NCBI GenBank assembly: GCA_947446335.1
Contig: CANFGA010000052.1
Location: forward strand, 1-11,296
From: Oxalobacteraceae bacterium
GTDB lineage: Bacteria > Pseudomonadota > Gammaproteobacteria > Burkholderiales > Burkholderiaceae_D
DNA length: 11,296 nt
Direction of reading: 5' to 3'
The notes under the pieces are model-generated. The model had not been told where the DNA came from, made no database searches, and saw only the letters and a program-made list of their open reading frames with translations. Position numbers and translations under genes: made by a program. The stretch's first letter is position 1. The number at the start of each line of letters is the position of its first letter. Shown one piece after another: positions 1-6,378 of this stretch.

Positions 1-2
1 AT

Positions 3-686
3 CTCAAACTGAACTGTTTCAAACTGAATAATTTCAAACCTTGGGCCAGTTTGCTGCTGGTGGCCGCCTTGTCCGGCTGCGCCACGCCGGGCGCTCAAGC
101 CGATGCCCATGCTTTCTTCAGGGCATCCCAACTCGACGATGCGCGCACGATCCGCAGCTTGCTCGCTGCTGGCCTGGACCCGAATCTGACCGAACCCCAG
201 CGCGGCGATACCGGCATGATCCTGGCGCTGCGCGAAGATGCGAACAAGGTATTTGCCCTGTTGCTGGAGCAACCAAAGCTCAATCTGGAGGCAACGTCTG
301 GCAACGGCGACACAGCGCTGATGATGGCGTCCTACAAGCACAACTTGCCAGCGGTGGTGGCGCTGCTGAAAAAAGGTGCGCAAGTGAATCGTCCGGGCTG
401 GAGCGCGCTGCATTATGCTGCCGCCAGCGGCGACGAGCCGATTTCGCGCCTCTTGCTGAAACAAGGCGCCGACATCGATGCCAGATCGCCGACCGGCGTC
501 ACGCCGTTGATGATCGCTGCGCGCGAGGGACAGCAGGGCGCGGTCCGGATCTTGCTGGCAGCAGGCGCCAATACCAGCTTGACCAGTTCGGATGGCATCA
601 GCGCGCTGCAATACGCACTCAATGCCGACAAGTCTTACATCGCCGACGATATCACCGCATACCTGAAGGCAAAGGCTGCGCGCTAG
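3..686 (+). CDS. Ankyrin-repeat lipoprotein, 5' end outside the window
   Basis: The reading frame is open from the left edge to the TAG stop at 684-686 and has no ATG inside the window, so the true start is probably upstream; the first usable alternative codon is TTG at 51, which would leave an implausibly short signal peptide without a basic residue. The N-terminus reads as a lipoprotein signal: hydrophobic stretch ASLLLVAALSGCA with lipobox LSGC and the lipidated Cys codon at 78-80. The mature part consists of about five ankyrin repeats, with recognisable units such as GDTALMMASYKHNLPAVVALL, GWSALHYAAASGDEPISRLL and GVTPLMIAAREGQQGAVRIL. Ankyrin repeats mediate protein-protein contacts, so this is probably a membrane-anchored periplasmic binding protein; its partner is unknown. 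It precedes a small unknown gene by 55 bases. Family call is confident, function is not. Confidence 0.85.
   Translation, partial: LKLNCFKLNNFKPWASLLLVAALSGCATPGAQADAHAFFRASQLDDARTIRSLLAAGLDPNLTEPQRGDTGMILALREDANKVFALLLEQPKLNLEATSGNGDTALMMASYKHNLPAVVALLKKGAQVNRPGWSALHYAAASGDEPISRLLLKQGADIDARSPTGVTPLMIAAREGQQGAVRILLAAGANTSLTSSDGISALQYALNADKSYIADDITAYLKAKAAR
5..39 (+). repeat. Short 15-bp in-frame tandem repeat
   Basis: CAAACTGAA recurs at 5-13 and 20-28, and CAAAC again at 35-39, each 15 bases apart. The units are CAAACTGAACTGTTT and CAAACTGAATAATTT plus a partial third copy. The period is five codons, so it encodes KLN-x-F-type repeats just ahead of the lipoprotein signal peptide of the ankyrin gene, if translation starts upstream. 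It may extend left beyond the window. Confidence 0.6.
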
Positions 687-741
687 GCTGCCGCTGCAGA
701 CTGGCCTACCTTTGAAACACCCTGAAATAAAATGGAACAAC

Positions 742-1014
742 ATGGACAACATCGAAACAAAAGACGTGGAAAAGATCGATCAGCGTTACCTTGTGCAACA
801 GAAAAAAGTGAATGAAACCGACAAGAAGAAAGTCGTTTTCGCCAAGGTCATGCGCGGCAAGGATGGCAAATTCGAAGGCGTTTCCTTCATCCCTTCGAAG
901 GAAAAAGCCAGCGTGATGACGGTCGCCGAAGCCAACGAAGTCATCGAATGGGCTGCCAGCAAGAAGGCCAACGCGCACGAATACCAGACCAAGATCATCT
1001 GCAAAGGACAGTAA
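742..1014 (+). CDS. Small Lys-rich protein of unknown function
   Basis: A 90-residue protein starting at ATG 742 (MDNIETKDVEKIDQRYLVQQ). A TTG at 712 in the same frame would add ten residues but has no better ribosome site, so the ATG is preferred; neither start has a strong Shine-Dalgarno sequence. The product is very hydrophilic and charged, rich in Lys and Glu, with no signal peptide, membrane segment or Cys pair, so it should be cytosolic. Its central part (KVVFAKVMRGKDGKFEGVSF) resembles a beta-hairpin and the C-terminal half looks helical. I do not recognise a family. The gene lies in the same direction as the ankyrin lipoprotein and ends just before a hairpin that may terminate transcription ahead of the GntR promoter. 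Confidence 0.6.
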   Translation: MDNIETKDVEKIDQRYLVQQKKVNETDKKKVVFAKVMRGKDGKFEGVSFIPSKEKASVMTVAEANEVIEWAASKKANAHEYQTKIICKGQ

Positions 1015-1015
1015 A

Positions 1016-1066
1016 GCCAGCATTCCTGGCGTACTCCGATGTGCGCCAAGAGATTTATTATTTTTT
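1016..1066 (+). terminator. Candidate terminator after the small Lys-rich gene
   Basis: Directly after the TAA at 1012-1014 there are two mutually exclusive stems: GCCAG (1016-1020) with CTGGC (1026-1030), and GGCGTAC (1028-1034) with GTGCGCC (1041-1047), the latter 7 bp with one G-T wobble and a 6-base loop. A T-rich tract (1054-1066) follows, but about six bases from the stem, so it is an imperfect intrinsic terminator. It separates the small gene from the regulator promoter. Confidence 0.35.
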
Positions 1067-1093
1067 GACACTTATCAGGTAAGCTGATAACCT
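1065..1093 (+). promoter_or_regulatory. Probable sigma-70 promoter of the GntR gene
   Basis: A perfect -35 hexamer TTGACA lies at 1065-1070. With a 17-base spacer the -10 would be TAACCT at 1088-1093; GATAAC at 1086-1091 with a 15-base spacer is an alternative. The start codon at 1126 is about 33 bases after the -10. The spacer and -10 are covered by the palindromes at 1072-1096, which points to repression. Confidence 0.55.
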
Positions 1094-1096
1094 GAT
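1072..1096 (+). promoter_or_regulatory. Nested palindromes, probable GntR operator
   Basis: Two perfect inverted repeats are interleaved: TTATCAG (1072-1078) with CTGATAA (1084-1090), 5-base gap, and ATCAGGT (1074-1080) with ACCTGAT (1090-1096), 9-base gap. They sit between the -35 and the start point of the promoter of the GntR gene. FadR-type GntR dimers bind short inverted repeats, so autorepression is the simple inference. A single related half-site, ATCAGG, occurs at 3163-3168 upstream of the TAXI gene. Confidence 0.5.
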
Positions 1097-1125
1097 TAAA
1101 ATCAATCATCCAATAAAAAAATTAA

Positions 1126-1830
1126 ATGCATGTGATCACGCTGGTCGACCGGGTCGCACTGGAAATTGAGGAAAGAATTTTTTCCGGCCAGTTTCCGATC
1201 GGCTCCCATCTGCCCACGGGCAAAGCACTCGCCAATGAGTTTGGCGTCAGCAATGCAGTCGTGCGCGAAGCCATCGCACGGATACAGTCGCAAGGGATGG
1301 TCGAAACCAGGCAAGGCTCGCGCACGCTGGTGAAGTCCAAGACAACGGGCAATGGTTTTTCGCTGCCAGTCTATGACCAGCATGAAGCCCGCAATTTTTC
1401 CGATGCTTATGAATTGAGGCGCGATCTGGAAGTTGCCGCAGCGTCGCACGCTGCGCTGCGACGCACCGACGATGATTTGATCACGCTCGAAGACTGCTTG
1501 CGCCAGATGCATGGTGCAAAAAATGGCGAGGCCAACGGCACCGATGCCGACATCAGGTTCCATCTGGCCATTGCCGCGGCAACCAAAAACACGCACTACG
1601 TCAATCTGGTGCAATACCTGAACTTGCATCTGAATTTGCGCAACTATATTTCGACCGCATGGAAAAACTCGGCCAGGCATTTGAATATGCCTGAAGCGGC
1701 ACATCAGGAGCATGTCGACATCTACCAAGCGATCAAGGAAAAAAATCAGGAAAAAGCCGGGTTGGCAATGATGACGCACATTAACAATGCGGCGCGGCGG
1801 CTTGCCCTTCCGTTAAGAGAACAGGAATGA
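1126..1830 (+). CDS. GntR family regulator, FadR subfamily (FCD domain)
   Basis: A 234-residue DNA-binding regulator. Residues about 6-70 form the GntR winged helix-turn-helix, with the characteristic LPTGKALANEFGVSNAVVRE (30-49) and a wing around TRQGSRTLV. Residues about 90-225 form an all-helical FCD ligand domain with the family metal-ligand pattern: Asp142 and His146 (D-x3-H), His196 (QEHVDIY) and His218 (MTHIN). FCD domains usually bind a carboxylic acid through such a metal site. The gene stands at the head of a same-strand transport and catabolic cluster, so it likely senses the imported acid or a breakdown product and represses or activates the cluster. No clear Shine-Dalgarno precedes ATG 1126; GTG 1132 is an alternative. 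In E. coli the FCD regulator CsiR controls an operon containing lhgO, a parallel to the next gene here, but orthology is not shown. Confidence 0.92.
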   Translation: MHVITLVDRVALEIEERIFSGQFPIGSHLPTGKALANEFGVSNAVVREAIARIQSQGMVETRQGSRTLVKSKTTGNGFSLPVYDQHEARNFSDAYELRRDLEVAAASHAALRRTDDDLITLEDCLRQMHGAKNGEANGTDADIRFHLAIAAATKNTHYVNLVQYLNLHLNLRNYISTAWKNSARHLNMPEAAHQEHVDIYQAIKEKNQEKAGLAMMTHINNAARRLALPLREQE

Positions 1831-1839
1831 CTCCGTCTT

Positions 1840-1859
1840 GAGCGCGACAAGCTGCGCTC
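1840..1859 (+). other. Hairpin between the regulator and the oxidase gene
   Basis: A perfect 6-bp GC-rich stem, GAGCGC (1840-1845) with GCGCTC (1854-1859), and an 8-base loop lie ten bases after the GntR stop. A pyrimidine stretch (TTCCTTCC) follows rather than a clean T run. It could attenuate read-through or protect the upstream message; it is weak as an intrinsic terminator. Confidence 0.3.
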
Positions 1860-1900
1860 TTCCTTCCAATTGGGGATGCGAAGATATCGGGCTTGATGCA

Positions 1901-1905
1901 AAGGA
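1901..1905 (+). promoter_or_regulatory. Ribosome binding site fixing the oxidase start
   Basis: AAGGA ends five bases before ATG 1911. The in-frame ATG codons further upstream (1893 and 1896) have no such site, so 1911 is chosen; it also places the FAD motif at residues 9-14, as is normal for the family. Confidence 0.6.
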
Positions 1906-1910
1906 AAAGC

Positions 1911-3104
1911 ATGCTTTACGATTACTGCATCATCGGAGGTGGCATCGTTGGTCTGGCGACGGCAATGAAGTTACTAGAAATACATCCTGGCGCACGTCTG
2001 ATCGTGATCGAAAAAGAAGACAGTCTGGGCAAGCATCAGACGGGACATAACAGCGGCGTGATTCACGCTGGAATTTACTATGAACCTGGCAGTTTGAAAG
2101 CAGATTTGTGCCAGCGTGGTGCGATAGCGACCAAGCAATTCTGTACGCAACACGCCATTCCATTCGAGACCTGCGGCAAGTTGCTGGTAGCGACGAATGG
2201 CATTGAACTCAAGCGTATGGATGATCTTTTTTTGCGTTCGCAAAAAAACGGCATCAAAGTGGAAAAGCTGAACAAGGCTGACATGTTGTTGCGCGAGCCC
2301 AATATCATCGGTGTCGGAGGTCTTTTCGTCGCCGAGACCGGGATCGTGGATTACAAGAAAATATGCGAGGCAATGGCGGTGCTCATACGCGCCTCGGGCG
2401 GCGTGATCGAAATGAGCTTGGCGGTGACAGCGATCGCGGAAAACGATGATTCGGTGACGATCCATGCCAGCGAGCGGCGCTGGCAGTCGAGCAAACTGGT
2501 TGTTTGCGCCGGCTTGCAATCTGACCGCATGGCACGTCTTTCCGGCATCAAGACGGAGCATCAGATCGTGCCCTTTCGCGGAGAATATTTTCAATTGCCG
2601 CGCTCGAAGAATGACATCGTCAAGCATCTCATTTATCCCATCCCCGATCCGGATCTTCCTTTTCTCGGTGTCCATTTGACGCGCATGATCGACGGTAGCG
2701 TCACGGTGGGGCCGAATGCTGTATTGGGTTTTGCCCGCGAAGGTTATCCGAAGTGCTCATTCAATGTTGCCGACATCATTGAATATGCGCTATTTCCCGG
2801 ATTCTGGAAAACCCTGAGTCAGAACATGAAAAGCGGTTTGATGGAAATGCGAAATTCAATTTTCAAGCGCGGTTACCTGGCGCAATGTCGAAAATATTGC
2901 CCCAGCCTTCAGATGGCTGATTTGTTACCTTTTGAAGCAGGAATTCGCGCGCAGGCGGTGATGAACGATGGCACGCTGATCCACGATTTTCTCTTCCTTG
3001 AAACACCGCGCATGCTTCATGTTTGCAATGCGCCATCACCGGCGGCGACTTCGGCAATTCCGATCGGAGAAATGATTGCCCGGAAAATAACAGGATCACA
3101 ATGA
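1911..3104 (+). CDS. lhgO: L-2-hydroxyglutarate oxidase-like FAD enzyme
   Basis: A 397-residue flavoprotein of the LhgO (YgaF) branch of the DAO family, which oxidises L-2-hydroxyglutarate to 2-oxoglutarate and passes electrons to the respiratory chain. Features in order: N-terminal dinucleotide motif GGGIVG (9-14), the acidic end of beta-2 (VIEKE, 32-36), the family stretch HNSGVIHAGIYYEPGSLKA (46-64), PFRGEYF (221-227), YPIPDPDLPFLGVHLTR (242-258), VGPNA (266-270), GIRAQ (344-348) and the C-terminal FAD-contacting NAPSPAATSAIPIG (373-386). Length is close to the roughly 420 residues of E. coli LhgO. It follows the GntR gene by 80 bases and precedes the TAXI gene by 148. No glutarate hydroxylase gene (csiD/glaH) is present, so the substrate may be imported L-2-hydroxyglutarate or another 2-hydroxy acid. 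Composition appears somewhat more AT-rich than the transporter genes downstream. Confidence 0.88.
   Translation: MLYDYCIIGGGIVGLATAMKLLEIHPGARLIVIEKEDSLGKHQTGHNSGVIHAGIYYEPGSLKADLCQRGAIATKQFCTQHAIPFETCGKLLVATNGIELKRMDDLFLRSQKNGIKVEKLNKADMLLREPNIIGVGGLFVAETGIVDYKKICEAMAVLIRASGGVIEMSLAVTAIAENDDSVTIHASERRWQSSKLVVCAGLQSDRMARLSGIKTEHQIVPFRGEYFQLPRSKNDIVKHLIYPIPDPDLPFLGVHLTRMIDGSVTVGPNAVLGFAREGYPKCSFNVADIIEYALFPGFWKTLSQNMKSGLMEMRNSIFKRGYLAQCRKYCPSLQMADLLPFEAGIRAQAVMNDGTLIHDFLFLETPRMLHVCNAPSPAATSAIPIGEMIARKITGSQ
2227..2248 (+). repeat. Near-continuous palindrome of T7/A7 inside lhgO
   Basis: Seven T, then GCG, two T, CGC and seven A form a perfect inverted repeat with 10-base arms (2227-2236 and 2239-2248). 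It encodes LFLRSQKN around residues 106-113. Because the T run comes first and the A run last, it does not have terminator polarity on either strand. Two 7-base homopolymers make it a potential slippage site. Confidence 0.7.
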
Positions 3105-3116
3105 AAAATTGAAGCA

Positions 3117-3140
3117 GCAGCACCATTTTTTCCATGCTGC
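3117..3140 (+). other. Weak hairpin in the oxidase-TAXI gap
   Basis: GCAGCA (3117-3122) pairs with TGCTGC (3135-3140) around a 12-base loop containing six T. It lies 12 bases after the oxidase stop. There is no T run after the stem, so it is not a standard terminator. The 148-base gap otherwise shows no convincing promoter; a second small stem, GCTGG (3189-3193) with CCAGC (3204-3208), lies nearer the TAXI gene. Confidence 0.25.
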
Positions 3141-3252
3141 CATTTGAATGGGCGGCGCAATCATCAGGGCAGGTAGTCGGTTTTAAACGCTGGGCTTTCA
3201 ATGCCAGCCTTGCCCATCGTGAAAAATAATATCAATTCAAGGAGACAGTAAA

Positions 3253-4212
3253 ATGAAAAACAGCATCTATCGATTTTTCCTGGCAGTGACCAGCGTGGCC
3301 ATGTTTGCGGCAGCCCCGGCGCAGGGTGCGCAACAGTTTATCAATGTGCTCACCGGAGGCACCAGCGGCGTGTATTACCCGATGGGAGTGGCGCTGTCGC
3401 AGATCTACGGCAAGGTGTTGCCGGATGCGAAAATATCGGTCCAGTCGACGATGGCATCGGCTGAAAACTTGAATTTGCTGCAAGCCGGTCGCGGTGAAAT
3501 CGGACTCACGCTCGGCGATGCGCTGTCCGATGCCTGGAGAGGCGACGCCGAGGCCGGCTTCAAGGTTCCGCTCAAGAAGCTGCGTGGTGTGGCCGGCATC
3601 TATCCGAACTATATCCAGATCGTGGCGTCGGCTGACTCCGGCATCAAGACACTGGCCGACCTGAAGGGCAAACGCATCGCGGTCGGCGCGCCCAAGTCGG
3701 GCACGGAACTCAATGCCCGTGCCATCTTCAAGGCTGCAGGCTTGGCCTATGGTGATTTTTCGAAGGTCGAATATTTGTCATTCGGTCAATCGGTCGAGCT
3801 GATGAAAAATCGTCAACTCGATGCCACGCTGCAGTCGGCCGGCCTGGGCGTATCGTCGCTGCGCGATCTGGCCGCATCGATCAAGATCGTGATCGTGCCG
3901 ATTCCAGCCGCTGTGATCGCCAAAGTGGGCGATCCGGCCTATCAGGTCGGCACCATGCCCGCCAATACCTACGAGGGCCAGAGCGCCGATGTACCAACCG
4001 CATTCATACAGAATTTTTTGGTGACGCATCAAGGTGTGTCGACTGATACCGTCTACAAGATGACTAAAAGCATGTATGAAAATCTCGACCATCTGGCTGC
4101 CTCACATGCGGCAGCCAAGCAAATCAACAAGAATGTGGCGCTGACCGGCATGCCGTTGCCCTTGCATGCTGGCGCCGAAAAATATTACCGTGAAATCGGC
4201 TTGATCAAGTAA
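3253..4212 (+). CDS. TAXI-family TRAP solute-binding protein
   Basis: A 319-residue periplasmic receptor of the TAXI (TRAP-associated extracytoplasmic immunogenic) family, which captures an organic acid and delivers it to the TRAP permease. A strong AAGGAG site lies eight bases ahead of ATG 3253. Residues 1-25 are a Sec signal peptide (basic KNSIYR, hydrophobic core, likely cleavage near AQG-AQQ). The mature protein carries the family landmarks TGGTSGVYYPMG (34-45), a GEIGLTLGDA segment (81-90), the second-lobe motif VGAPKSGTELNAR (144-156) and a lobe-crossing SFGQSVELMKNRQLDA (176-191). Length is typical. It is followed 79 bases later by its fused permease, with a stable hairpin between them that could keep the receptor message more abundant than the permease message. 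The ligand cannot be read from sequence. Confidence 0.93.
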   Translation: MKNSIYRFFLAVTSVAMFAAAPAQGAQQFINVLTGGTSGVYYPMGVALSQIYGKVLPDAKISVQSTMASAENLNLLQAGRGEIGLTLGDALSDAWRGDAEAGFKVPLKKLRGVAGIYPNYIQIVASADSGIKTLADLKGKRIAVGAPKSGTELNARAIFKAAGLAYGDFSKVEYLSFGQSVELMKNRQLDATLQSAGLGVSSLRDLAASIKIVIVPIPAAVIAKVGDPAYQVGTMPANTYEGQSADVPTAFIQNFLVTHQGVSTDTVYKMTKSMYENLDHLAASHAAAKQINKNVALTGMPLPLHAGAEKYYREIGLIK

Positions 4213-4239
4213 TCGGCTTGAAGTGAGCAACACCGAAGG

Positions 4240-4257
4240 GGAGGACCGACGTCCTCC
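4240..4257 (+). other. Hairpin between TRAP receptor and permease genes
   Basis: A perfect 7-bp GC-rich stem, GGAGGAC (4240-4246) with GTCCTCC (4251-4257), has a 4-base loop CGAC; two outer G-T wobbles can extend it. It lies 28 bases after the receptor stop and before the permease ribosome site. Only two T follow, so partial termination or 3' end protection is more likely than full termination. Confidence 0.45.
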
Positions 4258-4275
4258 TTCCGTCAACACGTGTAG

Positions 4276-4281
4276 CAGGAG
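4276..4281 (+). promoter_or_regulatory. Ribosome binding site fixing the TRAP permease start
   Basis: CAGGAG lies ten bases before ATG 4292. The alternative in-frame GTG at 4223 would place the hairpin at 4240-4257 inside the coding region and add 23 polar residues, so the ATG is preferred. Confidence 0.55.
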
Positions 4282-4291
4282 CAACTCAAGC

Positions 4292-6364
4292 ATGTCTTCC
4301 AACAAGATATCTTCCACCACGATGGACGACGAAGAATTCCAGGAGCACGGCGCGCAGCGCACTTTGAGCGGCATGGCCTTGATGATCCTGATGGCGATCG
4401 CGCTCACATTCTCGATCTATCAACTGGTCATCGCCGGCTTTTCCCCGCTGTCGTCGCTGACAATGCGCTCCCTGCATGTCGGCTTCCTGTTGTCGCTGAC
4501 CTTCCTGATTTTTCCGGCCTTCAAGACAGGAAAATTGACCTCGGTAGTCTGGTATGACTGGATTTTGGCCGCAACCGGTTTTGTCCTGTCGCTCTATCAC
4601 TGGATTTTTGAGTCAGACCTGATCGTGCGCGCAGGCGACCCGAACACTGCTGATCTGGTGGTCGGCACCATCATGGTTGTGATGGTGTTTGAAGCGACGC
4701 GCCGCATGCTGGGCTGGGCATTGCCGATCGTTTGCGGTTCCTTTCTGCTGTACGGCTTGTTTGGACAATATCTGCCGATGCCGATGGGGCATCGCGGCTA
4801 TGGCTTCGATCAGATCGTCAGCCAGCTGTTTCTCGGCGGCGAAGGCGTGCTCGGCATTCCCATCATGGTATCGGCCACCTATATTTTCCTGTTCATCCTG
4901 TTCGGCTCGTTCATGGAGCGCGCCGGGATGATTCAGCTGTTCAACGCGGTGGCGCTCGGTCTGGTCGGGCGCGCGACAGGGGGACCCGCCAAGGTTGCAG
5001 TGATCTCATCGGGCTTCATGGGCACCATTTCCGGCTCCGGCGTGGCCAACGTGCTCACCGTCGGCCAGTTCACGATTCCTCTGATGAAGCGCTTCGGCTA
5101 TAGCCCGGTGTTTGCCGGCGCGGTCGAAGCGACTTCGTCGATGGGGGGGCAGATCATGCCGCCGGTGATGGGCGCAGTCGCTTTCATCATGGCCGAAACA
5201 CTCAATGTGGCCTATGTCGAGATTGTCAAGGCGGCGATCATCCCTGCGACGCTGTACTACGTCACCGCATTCTGGATGGTGCATCTGGAAGCGGGCCGTC
5301 TCGGCTTGCTCGGGCTGCCCAAGGAAGAATGTCCCAACCCTTGGACTGCGCTCAAGGACAGCTGGTATCTGGTATTGCCGCTCGCTGGTCTGGTCGGGAT
5401 GCTGTTTCATGGTTTCACGCCGATGTTCGCCGGCTTGAGCGGCCTGGCCCTGACGGCGATCCTGATCCTGGGCGCCGCAGTCGCTGCGCGCATTTCCCGG
5501 ACCGCATTTCGCTATGTGTTCTGGGTCGGCGTGGGTCTGGGGGCGGCCACCTTCCTCGAATTTGGCATCTACGCCATTCTGGTCGTGATCGCGCTGCTGG
5601 TCATGATGTGCTTCCAGGTCAAGGGCGGCCGCGAAACCCTGAGCACGATTCGCAAGAGCATGATCGATGGCGCAAAGCAAGCTCTTCCGGTAGGCGTCGC
5701 CTGCGCAATTGTCGGCGTCATCATCGGCATACTGACGCTGACCGGCGCAGCGTCCAGCTTTGCCGGCTTCATCATGGCGGTCGGCGAAAAAAGCCTGTTC
5801 CTGTCGCTGTTCCTGACCATGATCGTCTGTCTGATTCTGGGCATGGGAATCCCCACGATTCCCAATTACATCATCACCAGTTCGATCGCCGCGCCAGCGC
5901 TGCTTGAACTGGGTGTGCCCCTGATCGTGTCACACATGTTCGTCTTTTATTTCGGCATCATGGCCGACCTGACGCCGCCAGTGGCGCTCGCTGCATTTGC
6001 GGCGGCGTCGATCGCCAAGGCATCGCCGATGAAAATCGGGATCAAGGCAACGCAGATCGCGATTGCCGGCTTTGTCATCCCGTACATGGCGGTCTACACT
6101 CCGGCGTTGATGCTGCAAGGCGACTGGAGCGTCGCTGCCGTGTTCTACATCGTGGCGAAAGCATTGCTGGCCATTGCCTTGTGGGGCGCGACTTCGGTTG
6201 GCTATTTGCTGGCGCCATTGAAGATGCCAGAACGCGTGTTCACCGGTGTTGCCGCCCTGATGCTGGTGACGGCATTGCCGGTGACCGATGAGCTGGGCAT
6301 CGGCATGGCGGTGCTGTTCTTTGCTCGTCATCTCTGGCAAAAGCGGCAATTGGCGCTTGCATGA
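4292..6364 (+). CDS. TRAP transporter permease, fused 4TM/12TM (TAXI type)
   Basis: A 690-residue inner-membrane protein in which the small (DctQ-like) and large (DctM-like) TRAP subunits are fused, as is usual for transporters using TAXI receptors. It drives uptake of the receptor-bound acid, typically with sodium. After a polar N-terminus (1-24) there are many hydrophobic segments, the first near 25-50, 60-76, 88-105 and 121-159. The large-subunit landmarks are GFMGTISGSGVANVLTVGQF (241-260), EATSSMGGQIMPPVMGA (279-295), LGMGIPTIPNYI (516-527) and MADLTPPVALAAFAAA (557-572), which correspond to the repeated substrate and ion-site hairpins. The C-terminus reaches about 680 with a basic tail. 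It is intact despite a run of seven G at 5143-5149. The DUF1850 gene follows by 14 bases. Confidence 0.95.
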   Translation: MSSNKISSTTMDDEEFQEHGAQRTLSGMALMILMAIALTFSIYQLVIAGFSPLSSLTMRSLHVGFLLSLTFLIFPAFKTGKLTSVVWYDWILAATGFVLSLYHWIFESDLIVRAGDPNTADLVVGTIMVVMVFEATRRMLGWALPIVCGSFLLYGLFGQYLPMPMGHRGYGFDQIVSQLFLGGEGVLGIPIMVSATYIFLFILFGSFMERAGMIQLFNAVALGLVGRATGGPAKVAVISSGFMGTISGSGVANVLTVGQFTIPLMKRFGYSPVFAGAVEATSSMGGQIMPPVMGAVAFIMAETLNVAYVEIVKAAIIPATLYYVTAFWMVHLEAGRLGLLGLPKEECPNPWTALKDSWYLVLPLAGLVGMLFHGFTPMFAGLSGLALTAILILGAAVAARISRTAFRYVFWVGVGLGAATFLEFGIYAILVVIALLVMMCFQVKGGRETLSTIRKSMIDGAKQALPVGVACAIVGVIIGILTLTGAASSFAGFIMAVGEKSLFLSLFLTMIVCLILGMGIPTIPNYIITSSIAAPALLELGVPLIVSHMFVFYFGIMADLTPPVALAAFAAASIAKASPMKIGIKATQIAIAGFVIPYMAVYTPALMLQGDWSVAAVFYIVAKALLAIALWGATSVGYLLAPLKMPERVFTGVAALMLVTALPVTDELGIGMAVLFFARHLWQKRQLALA

Positions 6365-6378
6365 TGCGGGCAGCATAA

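Noticed and set aside
41..715. Overlapping + strand frame across the ankyrin gene
   Set aside because: Its translation is Arg/Cys-rich and patternless, whereas the other frame gives clean ankyrin repeats and a lipobox.
1893..1910. Earlier ATG codons for the lhgO gene
   Set aside because: They lack a ribosome site, while AAGGA precedes ATG 1911 at normal spacing and the FAD motif then starts at the usual distance.
1974..2675. 233-codon - strand frame within lhgO
   Set aside because: It is a shadow frame; the + strand shows the full set of LhgO motifs.
3200..3252. Separate promoter for the TAXI receptor
   Set aside because: TAATAT at 3227-3232 resembles a -10, but no acceptable -35 lies 16-18 bases upstream; co-transcription from the regulator or oxidase region is equally likely.
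4223..4291. GTG 4223 as start of the TRAP permease
   Set aside because: It would translate through a strong hairpin and add polar residues not expected in the family; ATG 4292 has CAGGAG upstream.
5006..5680. Long 224-codon open frame on the - strand inside the permease gene
   Set aside because: Its product is an Arg/His/Gln-rich shadow typical of the complement of hydrophobic GC-rich coding sequence, with no family features.
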